A stretch of 64,000 nucleotides of DNA. Source: Moheibacter sediminis. Lineage in GTDB: Bacteria; Bacteroidota; Bacteroidia; Flavobacteriales; Weeksellaceae. The stretch is from the NCBI RefSeq assembly GCF_900176425.1, contig NZ_FWXS01000007.1, positions 124,001 to 188,000 on the forward strand. Reading direction: 5' to 3'. Each line of letters starts with the position of its first letter. The stretch's first letter is position 1. The notes under the pieces are model-generated. The model saw nothing but the letters and a program-made list of their open reading frames with translations. It did no database searches and was not told where the DNA came from. Positions 16,398 to 25,309 of the stretch are shown piece after piece. Made by a program: the position numbers and the translations under genes.

Positions 16398-18398
16398 TTA
16401 TTTTGGTATTGATATTTTAATGATGGTTCCTTTGTTGTCAGAGTGAAAATTGACAGTCCCATTTAAAAATTTAGTTCTTTCAGTGATGTTTAATAACCCA
16501 AAACAATTTCCTTTTTCAATCATTTTATCGACATTAAATCCTTTGCCATTGTCTTTGATTTCAACATTTACAAAATTGGAATCTTCAGTTACCGTTACTT
16601 TTCCAGCTATTGCATCTGCGTGTTTTAAAATATTGGTAATGGCTTCCTGAATGATTCTGTACAATTGTAATTCCTTGTCATTTCCCAATTCTCCTTTGTA
16701 GTCAATTTCTGAACTGATGAAAAAATAATGTTGATTTTGAATTCGTTCTGTTAGTTGCTCTACGCTTGATTTCAATCCGATTTTATCAAATAAAATAGGG
16801 CTTATGTTTCTGCTGACATTCCTCACTTCTTCCAATATAAAATCTATTTTATCTTTCAGTTGGATATTGTTATTGTCGATGGCGTGTCTGAGGTTTACGA
16901 GCTCATTGCTCACGCTGTCATGTAAATCGGAAGCAATTCTCTTTCGTTCATCTTCTGTTTTTTGTAATAATTGTGATGCGTAATTCTCCGTTATTTTTTT
17001 CTCTTTGATGATGCTTTTGTTTTTGCTCCAGACAAATGCGAGAATCGAAATCAATACAATAAAAATGGTGATAATGACCATAGATAGAATGATTTTATTC
17101 TTGTCTGTCAGTTTCTTTTCCTGAAGTAATATTGTTTTTTCTTTTTGCTCTGTTTCAAATTTTCTTTCCAGCTCAAACAAGTATCCTTTAGCACGTTCTT
17201 CGGTTTGTTTATTTGCATCTTCGATTAGAAAAATTGCATATTGATTGGCTTTGTAATGCTCACCTTTTTGTTGATAAAATTTAAACAATACATCGGCAAT
17301 TTGCTCCATAAACTGTCTGTTGTGCTCTTTGTCTTTAGCTAATTCTTTATAAAAAGCTTCCGCTTGTTCTACATCTTCCAAAGGCTTGTCAAACGCTTTG
17401 GAAAATAAAATTTCCTGAAAGAAATTGCGCATATCAAGATCTGGATCAACGTTTCTTTCAGCAATTTCTCTGGCAACCTGTAAATAATATGAAGCGCTAT
17501 CTTCATCTTTTTTAGCAATAAATTTAAAGGCATTAAATTGATTTAAAAGCCCCTTGTCATAGTCTGTTATATCCTTATAAGTTTTAGCAAATTCTGATAG
17601 CTTATCAATTTGTTTTATGGTTGTGAGCGTATCACCTTGTTCAATATAAAAATGAACGTAAGAAACATGAGCTGCAAAAGCCAAAAAATCATTTTTATCT
17701 TTTTCAAAAATACTTATTGCTTTTTTTAGAAATTTCTCAGCTTCGTTATAAGCATTGTTTTGCGTATATAAACTATGCATTAACAGATATACGGTTCCTT
17801 GATTTGTCAAATCTTGCACTTCTTCAAAAATATTCAGCGCATTGACTAAATGCTTCTCAGCTAATTCTAACTTACCCATTCTCGAGTAATTTTGCCCAAT
17901 GGAAAAATGAGCAAAACCTTGAATTTTTTTCTGAGAATTATTTTCCGGAATTATTTCCACGCATTTTTTTAGCCATATATTACTTTTGACTAAGTCAAGG
18001 GCTCTAAAATATTGGGTTCCTATGTAGTAAGATAAGCTACTTTGAGCATTTTTTGAAATATTGTGTTTATTTTTTGTGTAAAATTCAATGCTATTTTGCA
18101 TATATATGCTGTCATGAACAAACTTAAAATCAAGGACTTCTCCATAAGTTATCAAATAAGCAGCGGCATCTTCAAACTTATTTTCTTCTATACTCTGCTC
18201 AAAATGTTGTTTGAATTTTTTCTGATAATTCTCATCTTCAAAATTTTTAATATTACTTAGCCATTTATAGTCAGTCAAATAACTATAATCACTTTCTATT
18301 GGAGTGATTTTATTTTCACTTTTTGGCGAATTTTCTTGACAAGAAAAAATTAATAATATTGATATGAAAATAAAAGAAATTGAGTTGTAGAGCCTCAT
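16398..18398 (-). CDS. TPR sensor histidine kinase (HisKA_3 type), predicted lipoprotein
   Basis: A 666-residue sensor kinase. The N-terminus ends in a lipobox-like LLIFSC (C20), followed by about 400 residues of TPR-type helices with recurring A-x3-Y patterns, one transmembrane helix (about 433-455), a dimerisation/phosphorylation helix with RIASDLHDSV (H493) and a C-terminal HATPase_c domain (IIQEAITNILKHA N-box; DNGKGF G-box). This is the common Bacteroidota layout of a periplasmic TPR sensor joined to a NarL-family kinase. It would phosphorylate the regulator encoded 11 bp downstream. The signal sensed is unknown. The lipobox is unusual for a kinase that also has a membrane helix; a plain signal peptide is the alternative. 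Confidence 0.88.
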   Translation of the reverse strand: MRLYNSISFIFISILLIFSCQENSPKSENKITPIESDYSYLTDYKWLSNIKNFEDENYQKKFKQHFEQSIEENKFEDAAAYLITYGEVLDFKFVHDSIYMQNSIEFYTKNKHNISKNAQSSLSYYIGTQYFRALDLVKSNIWLKKCVEIIPENNSQKKIQGFAHFSIGQNYSRMGKLELAEKHLVNALNIFEEVQDLTNQGTVYLLMHSLYTQNNAYNEAEKFLKKAISIFEKDKNDFLAFAAHVSYVHFYIEQGDTLTTIKQIDKLSEFAKTYKDITDYDKGLLNQFNAFKFIAKKDEDSASYYLQVAREIAERNVDPDLDMRNFFQEILFSKAFDKPLEDVEQAEAFYKELAKDKEHNRQFMEQIADVLFKFYQQKGEHYKANQYAIFLIEDANKQTEERAKGYLFELERKFETEQKEKTILLQEKKLTDKNKIILSMVIITIFIVLISILAFVWSKNKSIIKEKKITENYASQLLQKTEDERKRIASDLHDSVSNELVNLRHAIDNNNIQLKDKIDFILEEVRNVSRNISPILFDKIGLKSSVEQLTERIQNQHYFFISSEIDYKGELGNDKELQLYRIIQEAITNILKHADAIAGKVTVTEDSNFVNVEIKDNGKGFNVDKMIEKGNCFGLLNITERTKFLNGTVNFHSDNKGTIIKISIPK

Positions 18399-18424
18399 CT
18401 GTGTTTTTATTTAGTTTAGTACAG

Positions 18425-18432
18425 CAAACATA
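18425..18432 (-). promoter_or_regulatory. Putative promoter -7 box for the two-component operon
   Basis: Minus-strand TATGTTTG fits TAnnTTTG, 27 bp before the kinase ATG. No -33 TTG at the expected distance. Confidence 0.4.
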
Positions 18433-18472
18433 AATATATTTAAATTTAGTTCTTATAGCCTGTAAGACATTT

Positions 18473-18550
18473 TAATTTATCCGGAGAAATCCACATATTA
18501 AATGAGTGTAAGTAAAGAATTAATTGTAAATGGATTTCCCGGATAAATTA
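18473..18550. repeat. Long imperfect inverted repeat
   Basis: Left arm 18473-18493 and right arm 18531-18550 are reverse complements except for one inserted A in the left arm; the spacer is 37 bp. The ends are TAA...TTA. It sits between the stop of the barrel-protein gene and the kinase promoter, so it may be a terminator-like stem-loop, an operator, or a small MITE-like element. The long loop is unusual for a terminator. Confidence 0.75.
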
Positions 18551-18587
18551 AGGAGTATTCTGTTTTTATTGATTTGAAGGGAAATTA

Positions 18588-19283
18588 TTATTTACTTCCA
18601 AAGTTGAATCCAATTCCTAAGGAAACATAAGAAGTTTTTATTTTTTCCTCGTTCGATTGTTTGAAATCAACACCTGTTCCCTGGCTTGCGTATTGTACAA
18701 CTTTTCCTGAGAAACCTCCTTGGTAACGTGCCGAAATCATAAAATTACCCAAATGATATTGTAAACCAGCCATATAACCAAATTCAAAAGTTGATAAAAT
18801 GCCTTGGTAGTCAATTTGTCCAGCCATTGCACCTTCCCCAATATTTTGTAAGTCTCCTTTAGAGTCTTTTGAGAATGTGTACATTAAATTAGGTCCTGCA
18901 ATGATGTCTAATTTATCTTGTACAATGCTGTACCCAAACAAAATAGGTAAGCTCAATTCATCAAATCCTGTATGGCTGTAATACAATTCGGGTGTAACAA
19001 AGAAATCTTCTGATATATCTACTTTTGCAGCGAGACCTATACTAAAGCCATGCTTTCCCAAGTCTTTAACATCACTAAAATTTCCTAATGAAGAAGAATT
19101 TACCAATCCAAAAGCTCTCACCCCAAATGTTGCATCACCTAAAGCATCTATAAGTTTTTGACCACCTTCAGCGGCTAAGTTTTGTGACATTTCGGTACCT
19201 TCTTGCACGACCGCATCTTTAATATTCTGAGAAAAAGTCGTTGAGCTCAATGCAATCGTTAAAGCAAATAGTAGTTTTTTCAT
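18588..19283 (-). CDS. Outer-membrane beta-barrel protein
   Basis: A 231-residue exported protein with a standard signal peptide (MKKLLFALTIALSSTTFSQ). The mature chain alternates aromatic and glycine-rich amphipathic strands, such as FEFGYMAGLQYHLGNFMISA and the terminal YVSLGIGFNFGS, typical of small PorT/OmpW-like beta-barrel proteins of Bacteroidota. It ends with a Phe-rich last strand as expected for assembly by BAM. The function (channel, adhesin or structural) cannot be told. It has its own upstream region with palindromes (19310-19371) and is followed by the inverted repeat at 18473-18550. No enzymatic motif is present. Confidence 0.75.
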   Translation of the reverse strand: MKKLLFALTIALSSTTFSQNIKDAVVQEGTEMSQNLAAEGGQKLIDALGDATFGVRAFGLVNSSSLGNFSDVKDLGKHGFSIGLAAKVDISEDFFVTPELYYSHTGFDELSLPILFGYSIVQDKLDIIAGPNLMYTFSKDSKGDLQNIGEGAMAGQIDYQGILSTFEFGYMAGLQYHLGNFMISARYQGGFSGKVVQYASQGTGVDFKQSNEEKIKTSYVSLGIGFNFGSK

Positions 19284-19309
19284 TTTTTTAATGATTTTTT
19301 TTAATTTTA

Positions 19310-19371
19310 ATTGGAATTATTTCCAATGCAAAAATCATTAGGATACACGTACTTCATATAGGGGTTAACCC
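19310..19371. promoter_or_regulatory. Palindromes upstream of the beta-barrel gene
   Basis: ATTGGAA-TTAT-TTCCAAT (19310-19327) is a perfect 7-bp inverted repeat, and GGGTTAACCC (19362-19371) is a perfect 10-bp palindrome. Further TTCCAAT (19413-19419) and ATTGGAA (19453-19459) copies lie in the same gene-free 259-bp stretch. They resemble operators for a dimeric regulator, but no regulator is identified. Confidence 0.4.
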
Positions 19372-19542
19372 TAAATTTTAAGAAAAAAGAGAATTAAGTT
19401 ATAAATGAATTGTTCCAATAATTTAAATACAAAGAAGTATTCCAAAAGAGGCATTGGAATTTTTGAAAAGTAAAATTTGAATTAAATAAGTGTGGTTATT
19501 TAATTGATCGAGCGAATTTGTTGTACATAAGTTTAGAAAAAA

Positions 19543-19926
19543 TTACAAAACCAATTCCTCAAACAACCTTTCCAAAGTTTCTTGCAAATCATCTGCAAAC
19601 CCAGGGTGTGGACGAGAAGTCTGAATGCTTGAACTCCTTACCGCCGTGAGCCAGCGGAAGCGTGAAGGCATATCCATCAGCGAAATCGGACCCCCATTTT
19701 CATCGCAAGTGGCAATCATTTCAAATGATTTCAAATTGAGTTTTACTTGCTCTTCATCTAATTCAGATTCATACGCACGGAATTTTTTCTCGTTGAAATG
19801 CGTTTTGATCAAGAGTTTTTTTGCGCCTTTGGAAAAAATCATAATTCCGGCGTTGATGAATTCTTCCCTTTCTACTTTTGGGAAAATCCTGATTACGGCG
19901 TATTCATATAAGATTTTGTCTTGCAT
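19543..19926 (-). CDS. DUF3037 family protein
   Basis: A 127-residue protein of the DUF3037 family, recognised from the opening YEYAVIRIFPKVEREEFINAGI and the C-terminal RPHPGFADDL motif. No enzymatic function is established. The gene overlaps the end of the upstream HipA-like kinase gene by 23 bp, so translation of the two is almost certainly coupled. This pairing of DUF3037 with a HipA-like kinase recurs in bacteria to my knowledge, which suggests a functional unit, perhaps toxin-antitoxin-like or a substrate/regulator pair. The sequence carries no DNA-binding motif, unlike HipB. The first residues MQDKILYEYA fit the selected start. Confidence 0.82.
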   Translation of the reverse strand: MQDKILYEYAVIRIFPKVEREEFINAGIMIFSKGAKKLLIKTHFNEKKFRAYESELDEEQVKLNLKSFEMIATCDENGGPISLMDMPSRFRWLTAVRSSSIQTSRPHPGFADDLQETLERLFEELVL

Positions 19927-20683
19927 TTTGAGCTTCTTTTATGAATATTTCTGAATTTTCTTTTCGTGTCAACATGAATTGCGCATAGACTTTTCGCAAA
20001 TCATCGGGCGATAAATCGTAGTCGAAATTGAGCCATTCGTCAGGAATCAATTTTACCAAATCCTGAATGAATTTCTCATCAATTTTCGAATTTAATTCTT
20101 CACTGACTTTATCCAAATCATTGGCAAATGGCAACAAAACATGGTCTTTGATGAAATTGAAAGGACTTTTTGCCTGCGCTTCCCAATTGTCCCAACTGTG
20201 GTGGAAATAAAAACTGGAACCGTGGTCTATGAGCCACAATTCTTTGTGCCACATCAGCATATTGGTATTTCGGAAAGTGCGGTCCACATTGGTAATGAAA
20301 GCATCGAGCCAAATAATTTTGGAAGCCAATTCGGAATCAACTTTCATCACGTTTGGGTCATAATTAATTGCACCCGAAAGGAAATGTAAACCCAAATTCG
20401 TTCCTTGGCTTGCCTGTAGTAAATCCTGGATTTCTTCATCTGCTTCGGTTCTTCCGAAAGCTTCATCTACATTGAGGAAAACTAATTCCGGAACGAGAAA
20501 TCCTAATTTGCGAGCGATTTCACCACCCAAAAGTTCGGCTATCACAGATTTTTCCCTGTGCCCTGAACCTTTGAATTTGACGACATATTTGAATCCGTCA
20601 CAAGCCTCTGCCAATGCAGGAAGCGAACCACCTTCTCGGAGCGGCAAAATGTAACGGGTGAGATTTGCAGTACGTAAATTCAT
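19904..20683 (-). CDS. HipA-like kinase family protein (compact form)
   Basis: A 259-residue protein resembling the kinase core of HipA without its N-terminal subdomain. Visible kinase elements are a beta-strand lysine in YVVKFKG (K36/K38), a helix glutamate (E50), a catalytic loop ITNVDRTFRNTN (D134, N139) and a DHG metal-binding motif in LWLIDHGSSF (D153). E. coli HipA phosphorylates glutamyl-tRNA synthetase and causes growth arrest; the target here is unknown. There is no HipB-like antitoxin nearby. Instead a DUF3037 gene overlaps the 3' end by 23 bp. Membership in the compact HipA_2-type group is likely; whether it is toxic is inference. Confidence 0.8.
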   Translation of the reverse strand: MNLRTANLTRYILPLREGGSLPALAEACDGFKYVVKFKGSGHREKSVIAELLGGEIARKLGFLVPELVFLNVDEAFGRTEADEEIQDLLQASQGTNLGLHFLSGAINYDPNVMKVDSELASKIIWLDAFITNVDRTFRNTNMLMWHKELWLIDHGSSFYFHHSWDNWEAQAKSPFNFIKDHVLLPFANDLDKVSEELNSKIDEKFIQDLVKLIPDEWLNFDYDLSPDDLRKVYAQFMLTRKENSEIFIKEAQNARQNLI

Positions 20684-20762
20684 TGTCTAAGTAAAAAGGC
20701 AAAAGTTTTAAGTTTTTTTTCAATAAAGTATAAGTTACAAAAAAATCAGAATTCAGAATAAT

Positions 20763-23700
20763 TTAATAACCTAAATATCCTCCATAATAATCGCTTTCAA
20801 AAGAAACACGTTTTTTGTTGTGGAAAAGTACGCGGTCGATTTCACTTTTGTACGTTTCTTCCAGATATTCATCATCGATGTACTCAATTCCGGAATGCGA
20901 AAATACAGAATCATCTTCGTTTTCATCGTATTGTACGCCCGCTTCAACCGCAATTTCAGTGACTTCTACAGCTACTTCGGCGGTTTCATAAACTTCTTCC
21001 AAAATGAGGTTAGTTTCTTTTTCTTTTTCTTTTTTTGTGCTGATTTTAAATGTATTGTCTTTGTCCAATTCAAAAGCTGTATAACCGACTTCAGTCATGT
21101 CGATACCGGTGTAAATATTTTTTGTTTTGATCTTGAAGAAATAAATTTCGTAAGATTTATTTTTGTAAGCTGCGTTTTTAGTAGTCAGGAATTTGATTGA
21201 ATCTTCTTTTTCATTGATTTGACCATTTTCTCCGATTAAGACAGAAAGCGCAAGGTGTTCTTTGCTGATTTCTTTGGGGAATTTATCGAGTTTGTTGTTT
21301 CTTTTCAAGATTTCATACAATTCCCATTGTGAATTTTTTTCTTTCGAAATTTTCTTAATTAACTGATCTGAAACGTTGTCATCAGCTTCTAATTTTTGGT
21401 CTAAAGTAAATAATAGAAGTTCGGGAATGTCCAATTTTTCAACTTTCTGGAAGAATTCTTGATTTTCTTTTTCGTGCGAAAATGGTTGTAAAAGAGTGAT
21501 GTAACTTTTTAGTAAACTGATATCAGTAGGCGTCGTGTATTCGTAATAATCAGTTTGCGAACGTTTGGAATCCATCCAGTTACTTGTCGTTCTTTTCAAT
21601 TCTAATTTTGCCAAAGTCAAAATGTCTTTTCTGTACGGACGGATTTTTCTCGGTGCCAGCTTTCCACTTTCCATAAGATACGCAGTCAATGAAATGATGT
21701 GGTTTTGGTATTCCGGAATGGAACGGTATTTCAATAAATCTCCAATTATTTTTGCACTGTTTTCCGGATCTGCCGCCATGGAACCAAAAGTCCCAAAAAG
21801 GTCGTGTGAACTACTCGGCAACGGTAAATCCTCATCCATCAACTTGAGAATTGTTTTGTAATCTTGTTTGTTTTTCTTTTTGGTAAAAGCTTCGATCACA
21901 CCCAATTGTAAATTGCTATCGCCTGAGTTTTTATGATAATAATTGATCAGAAATTGATTGGTCTGGGGATGATTTAATTCGCCGATTTTGGCAATCAAAC
22001 TATTTTTATAATAAGATTCGTCTTCTTCAAATTCAAAATTTTCAATCAATTTTGACAAGGCAGGGAAATCTTCATCTTTGAATTTTATGTAATGCACAGA
22101 TTTCAAAGCTGAACTGCGGATGCTGTCTTCTTCGCTTTCAATATCATTTAGGAAAAGATTTGTTTTTTGTTCAAAAATTGAAATTCCATTTACGGAATCC
22201 GATGGCGTGAAATCATTGAAAAATCTTTCGATATAAGGATCATTTCCTTTGTAATCATTGTCAACCAATGTTTTAATCGAATGATAACCTAAATCGCTGG
22301 CGATGTAACGTGTTTTTACGATTTGTGCAGATTCAGGTTTTTTAAAATAGACATCCATCACGTCTTTCCCATCATCGTTTTTATATGTTTTCTTATTAAA
22401 TGCTTCAAATTCAAAATCAATTCTATTGTTTTTTACAATAGTATTCCAAAGTGAATCAATGGTTTCATAATGTCCGTAACGCGGAAATTTTCTATAATTT
22501 ACTATAATATTTTGCTTGGATTCTGAACTTATCGTACGCGATTTATTGCTTCCTTCGAAATGATTTTTATCTGAATTATACAGATGGTTTTTGTAATAAT
22601 ATTCATAATCGATTTCACTCGAACCCGGATCTATTTGGGTTTTTACGGTATAATTCAGAATGGTGTCTTTGTACATTTTCGGTTCTCTGTAGTAATTGAA
22701 ATTTTCCAATTTGAAACTGTCAAAAAACTGTTTTGTTTTCGTTTCATTTGAAACAGTTCCCAACAAATAATAATGCGAACCATGTATCACCGACTTCAAA
22801 CGAATCGTTTTATTGTCGTTTAATTTCGACTGTGAAGTATAAGTCAAAGGATTTTGGCTAAACTTTCCGTTAGTCGAATCAATTTTTAATTTTTTATAAA
22901 ATTCATATTGAATTCTTTTCAATTCAAATTCTGTTTCTTCCAAATATTCAATGTCATTCAAAGTTTTTTCAATCACAAAATAATAAGATCCATCTGTTTT
23001 GTCATGGGCAAGAATTTCAGGATTTCCCATGAGCGAGCCAAATTTGTCATTGGCAACTATGTTGTGGTAGGAGGGAACCTGAACCGAATAACCACCCTGA
23101 ATCGGTGAAACTTTTTCCCAATTATTGCCGGTATTTTTTATTTTGATTGAAGCAAGCATGTTTTTGCTTTGATTTTCTACAAATTCAGATTTACCTAACA
23201 CTGAAATAATCAAATATTCTAGCGGTGTAGAAATGATCCAATAACGCTGGGAATCACCTTCTTTGGTTTTATTGCTGATGTCAAAAGCATCGAATCCATT
23301 GATTTTTATTTTCTCTTTTTTGGTAATGTTGCCCGGAATGTATTCGTATAACAAACTGTCAATTTTGGTAAGGGAAGAAGTGTAATTATTTTTTCGGAGG
23401 AAATCATAATTTTTTAAACGAATGACATTTACATAAGCACCATTTTTCAAATCAGGAGAGGCTGCCATGCTCATTCCCGGGAATTCAAATTCATACAATT
23501 TTGAAGGAGCGGCTAATGTAAGAATGCCATCTGAAGTCGTCTGATTTGTATAATTGAAATATTGAAACGCATGGTCAAGCTTGTCTTTTTGTCCACGTCC
23601 TTTTATGGTATAATCGCCCGAAACGGGTTTTACGGTATAGCCTTTTTCACGCAACATTTCGATGACACCATCATGTCCGGGCAAGTGTGCAGCACCAATT

Positions 23701-24467
23701 CCGATGAAAAGTGTTTCTCCTTTTTTGAAAATGGAATCCATGCGTTTTACCATGTTTCCATTTCGCTCAAACAACATGAATTTGTTGTAATCAGGAGAAT
23801 TCATTCCTCGGTTGATAGAATCAATCATGTCCAGATTTTTTTCGCGGTAAGCGTCTTCCATCAAAATATTCATAGGTTTGTCCTTCGACATTTTTTTTGC
23901 CCAAGCCGGCGGGTCAAATCGGGAATTTGACAGAAATGCTTTTTCTACCAATTGACGAGATTCTTTGTATTCCTCAAGATTGACAATGGTACGATTGGTT
24001 CTTTTTCCGACTTGGTAAATAAACATATCGAGATAGGTATCTTCCTGATAATCATTAAAACTATCGTTAGTTCTGTATAGGATTCCATTTAACATAAAAT
24101 CATTGAACATAAAAGATTGTTTCAACAATTCATTTTTCAAAGGTGAACGTTGAAATGATTTGTAAAACTGGTATTGACCATAAGGATTCATGCCCATTAC
24201 CATGTCGCCGGGCGAATTTTGTAATTCATCCAACCAGGTTTCAGGATTGCTTTCGAGTGCAACTTTATCGGTAGAAAGTAATTTTTCGAAGAAAACATCG
24301 GAAAGATGGAAAGCAATTCTTTCGCTCACATGCATCGTTCCGTATAGATACGAAGGTTTGTTGTTGTCTTTTGAAATTTCCCAAAGTAAACTCGGGTATT
24401 TTTTTTCTTGTGCAAAACTCAGGTTTAAAACCAATAAACAAATAAGGGCAGCTAATGACTTTTTCAT
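20763..24467 (-). CDS. TraB/GumN family protein with very long C-terminal extension
   Basis: A 1234-residue exported protein with signal peptide MKKSLAALICLLVLNLSFAQ. Residues about 25-290 form a TraB/GumN (Tiki-like) domain: the YLYGTMHV start with its histidine, an ALESNPE segment and the late IGAAHLPGHDGV motif, which contain the conserved metal-site residues of Tiki-type proteases. The remaining 900 residues are unrelated: beta-rich segments, then helical repeats (about 790-1000, HEAT/Armadillo-like) and a region rich in Glu (about 1150-1200). TraB-domain proteins are usually 280-350 residues, so this is a large fusion. Location is probably periplasmic. The substrate is unknown. It lies 41 bp downstream of a secreted-protein gene on the same strand. 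Confidence 0.8.
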   Translation of the reverse strand: MKKSLAALICLLVLNLSFAQEKKYPSLLWEISKDNNKPSYLYGTMHVSERIAFHLSDVFFEKLLSTDKVALESNPETWLDELQNSPGDMVMGMNPYGQYQFYKSFQRSPLKNELLKQSFMFNDFMLNGILYRTNDSFNDYQEDTYLDMFIYQVGKRTNRTIVNLEEYKESRQLVEKAFLSNSRFDPPAWAKKMSKDKPMNILMEDAYREKNLDMIDSINRGMNSPDYNKFMLFERNGNMVKRMDSIFKKGETLFIGIGAAHLPGHDGVIEMLREKGYTVKPVSGDYTIKGRGQKDKLDHAFQYFNYTNQTTSDGILTLAAPSKLYEFEFPGMSMAASPDLKNGAYVNVIRLKNYDFLRKNNYTSSLTKIDSLLYEYIPGNITKKEKIKINGFDAFDISNKTKEGDSQRYWIISTPLEYLIISVLGKSEFVENQSKNMLASIKIKNTGNNWEKVSPIQGGYSVQVPSYHNIVANDKFGSLMGNPEILAHDKTDGSYYFVIEKTLNDIEYLEETEFELKRIQYEFYKKLKIDSTNGKFSQNPLTYTSQSKLNDNKTIRLKSVIHGSHYYLLGTVSNETKTKQFFDSFKLENFNYYREPKMYKDTILNYTVKTQIDPGSSEIDYEYYYKNHLYNSDKNHFEGSNKSRTISSESKQNIIVNYRKFPRYGHYETIDSLWNTIVKNNRIDFEFEAFNKKTYKNDDGKDVMDVYFKKPESAQIVKTRYIASDLGYHSIKTLVDNDYKGNDPYIERFFNDFTPSDSVNGISIFEQKTNLFLNDIESEEDSIRSSALKSVHYIKFKDEDFPALSKLIENFEFEEDESYYKNSLIAKIGELNHPQTNQFLINYYHKNSGDSNLQLGVIEAFTKKKNKQDYKTILKLMDEDLPLPSSSHDLFGTFGSMAADPENSAKIIGDLLKYRSIPEYQNHIISLTAYLMESGKLAPRKIRPYRKDILTLAKLELKRTTSNWMDSKRSQTDYYEYTTPTDISLLKSYITLLQPFSHEKENQEFFQKVEKLDIPELLLFTLDQKLEADDNVSDQLIKKISKEKNSQWELYEILKRNNKLDKFPKEISKEHLALSVLIGENGQINEKEDSIKFLTTKNAAYKNKSYEIYFFKIKTKNIYTGIDMTEVGYTAFELDKDNTFKISTKKEKEKETNLILEEVYETAEVAVEVTEIAVEAGVQYDENEDDSVFSHSGIEYIDDEYLEETYKSEIDRVLFHNKKRVSFESDYYGGYLGY

Positions 24468-24508
24468 TCAAATTCTATATCGTTACGAATATAATGGATT
24501 TGAACGGA

Positions 24509-25309
24509 TTACTCGTTATCGGTTTTGATTTGATTTTGAGAACTCAAACGATTCAGATAAATGGATTTTACTTTCATCAATTCTTCCATGATTTTGAAAT
24601 AATTATTCACTTTATGGTGTTGTGAAATAAATGTTGTTTCGTAAGCGAAAAATATAAATTCACGGATTTTCTCCTGCGGAATGTCTAAATCTTGGGTAAA
24701 ATAATCATCTCCAAAATATTCTCGGATCTCAGTCAGAACAGATTCTTTGTCTTCATAAGCAAAAAGATTTTGTCTTCTGCGCAGATTACCTGAAATCACA
24801 TCAGCTAACTTTTCAACGTTCAAATGAAGCGGTGAAACATCTTTCCACATCGTGAAATCAGTAGCATCTCTTCGCGGTTTGATATCAGGATTGATACCCA
24901 TTTCTTTGTACAATTCAGCAACGGGATCATGTTTACTGGAATATTTGGCATCTTTTTCTAAAATTCCCGTGAGTTTTGTGGTGATGACAGCTTCGTCAAG
25001 CGCAATAGGCTGCATGTTGAGGTGAATCGTGAGCAACTCATTGTTGAGCAAAGATTCTTTCATATAAAATCTTCTTGATTCATAAAATGCAGAACGAATC
25101 AGCAAACTGTCTCCGGCAGCGGCATGGATAGCAAAACTTCCGGTGATGTCTGTAATAGACGTAAATTTTGTACGTGAATTGGTAATGTAAATCCCTTCCG
25201 GTGACGAATCATCTAAATCAATGATGATGCGCCCGATGATTAATTTTTCCTGCGCGAAAATTCCGATAGGAATTGATAAAAATAGTATGAAATAAAGGAA
25301 TTTTCTCAT
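24509..25309 (-). CDS. Secreted carboxypeptidase-like regulatory domain protein
   Basis: A 266-residue exported protein (signal peptide MRKFLYFILFLSIPIGIFAQ). Residues about 22-110 resemble the beta-sandwich regulatory domain seen at the N-terminus of TonB-dependent receptors and carboxypeptidases (SPEGIYITNSRTKFTSITDITGSF). The rest is helical with no known motif. It starts 4 bp inside the preceding gene (ATGA overlap), which encodes a clear paralogue sharing the YITNSRT and TDI/TDG...F blocks, the 'NLAxDAK/LEKDAKY' segment and the C-terminal LKIPKEKI/LDIPQEKI stretch. Translational coupling and shared ancestry suggest they work together, probably in the periplasm. Function unknown. Confidence 0.72.
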   Translation of the reverse strand: MRKFLYFILFLSIPIGIFAQEKLIIGRIIIDLDDSSPEGIYITNSRTKFTSITDITGSFAIHAAAGDSLLIRSAFYESRRFYMKESLLNNELLTIHLNMQPIALDEAVITTKLTGILEKDAKYSSKHDPVAELYKEMGINPDIKPRRDATDFTMWKDVSPLHLNVEKLADVISGNLRRRQNLFAYEDKESVLTEIREYFGDDYFTQDLDIPQEKIREFIFFAYETTFISQHHKVNNYFKIMEELMKVKSIYLNRLSSQNQIKTDNE

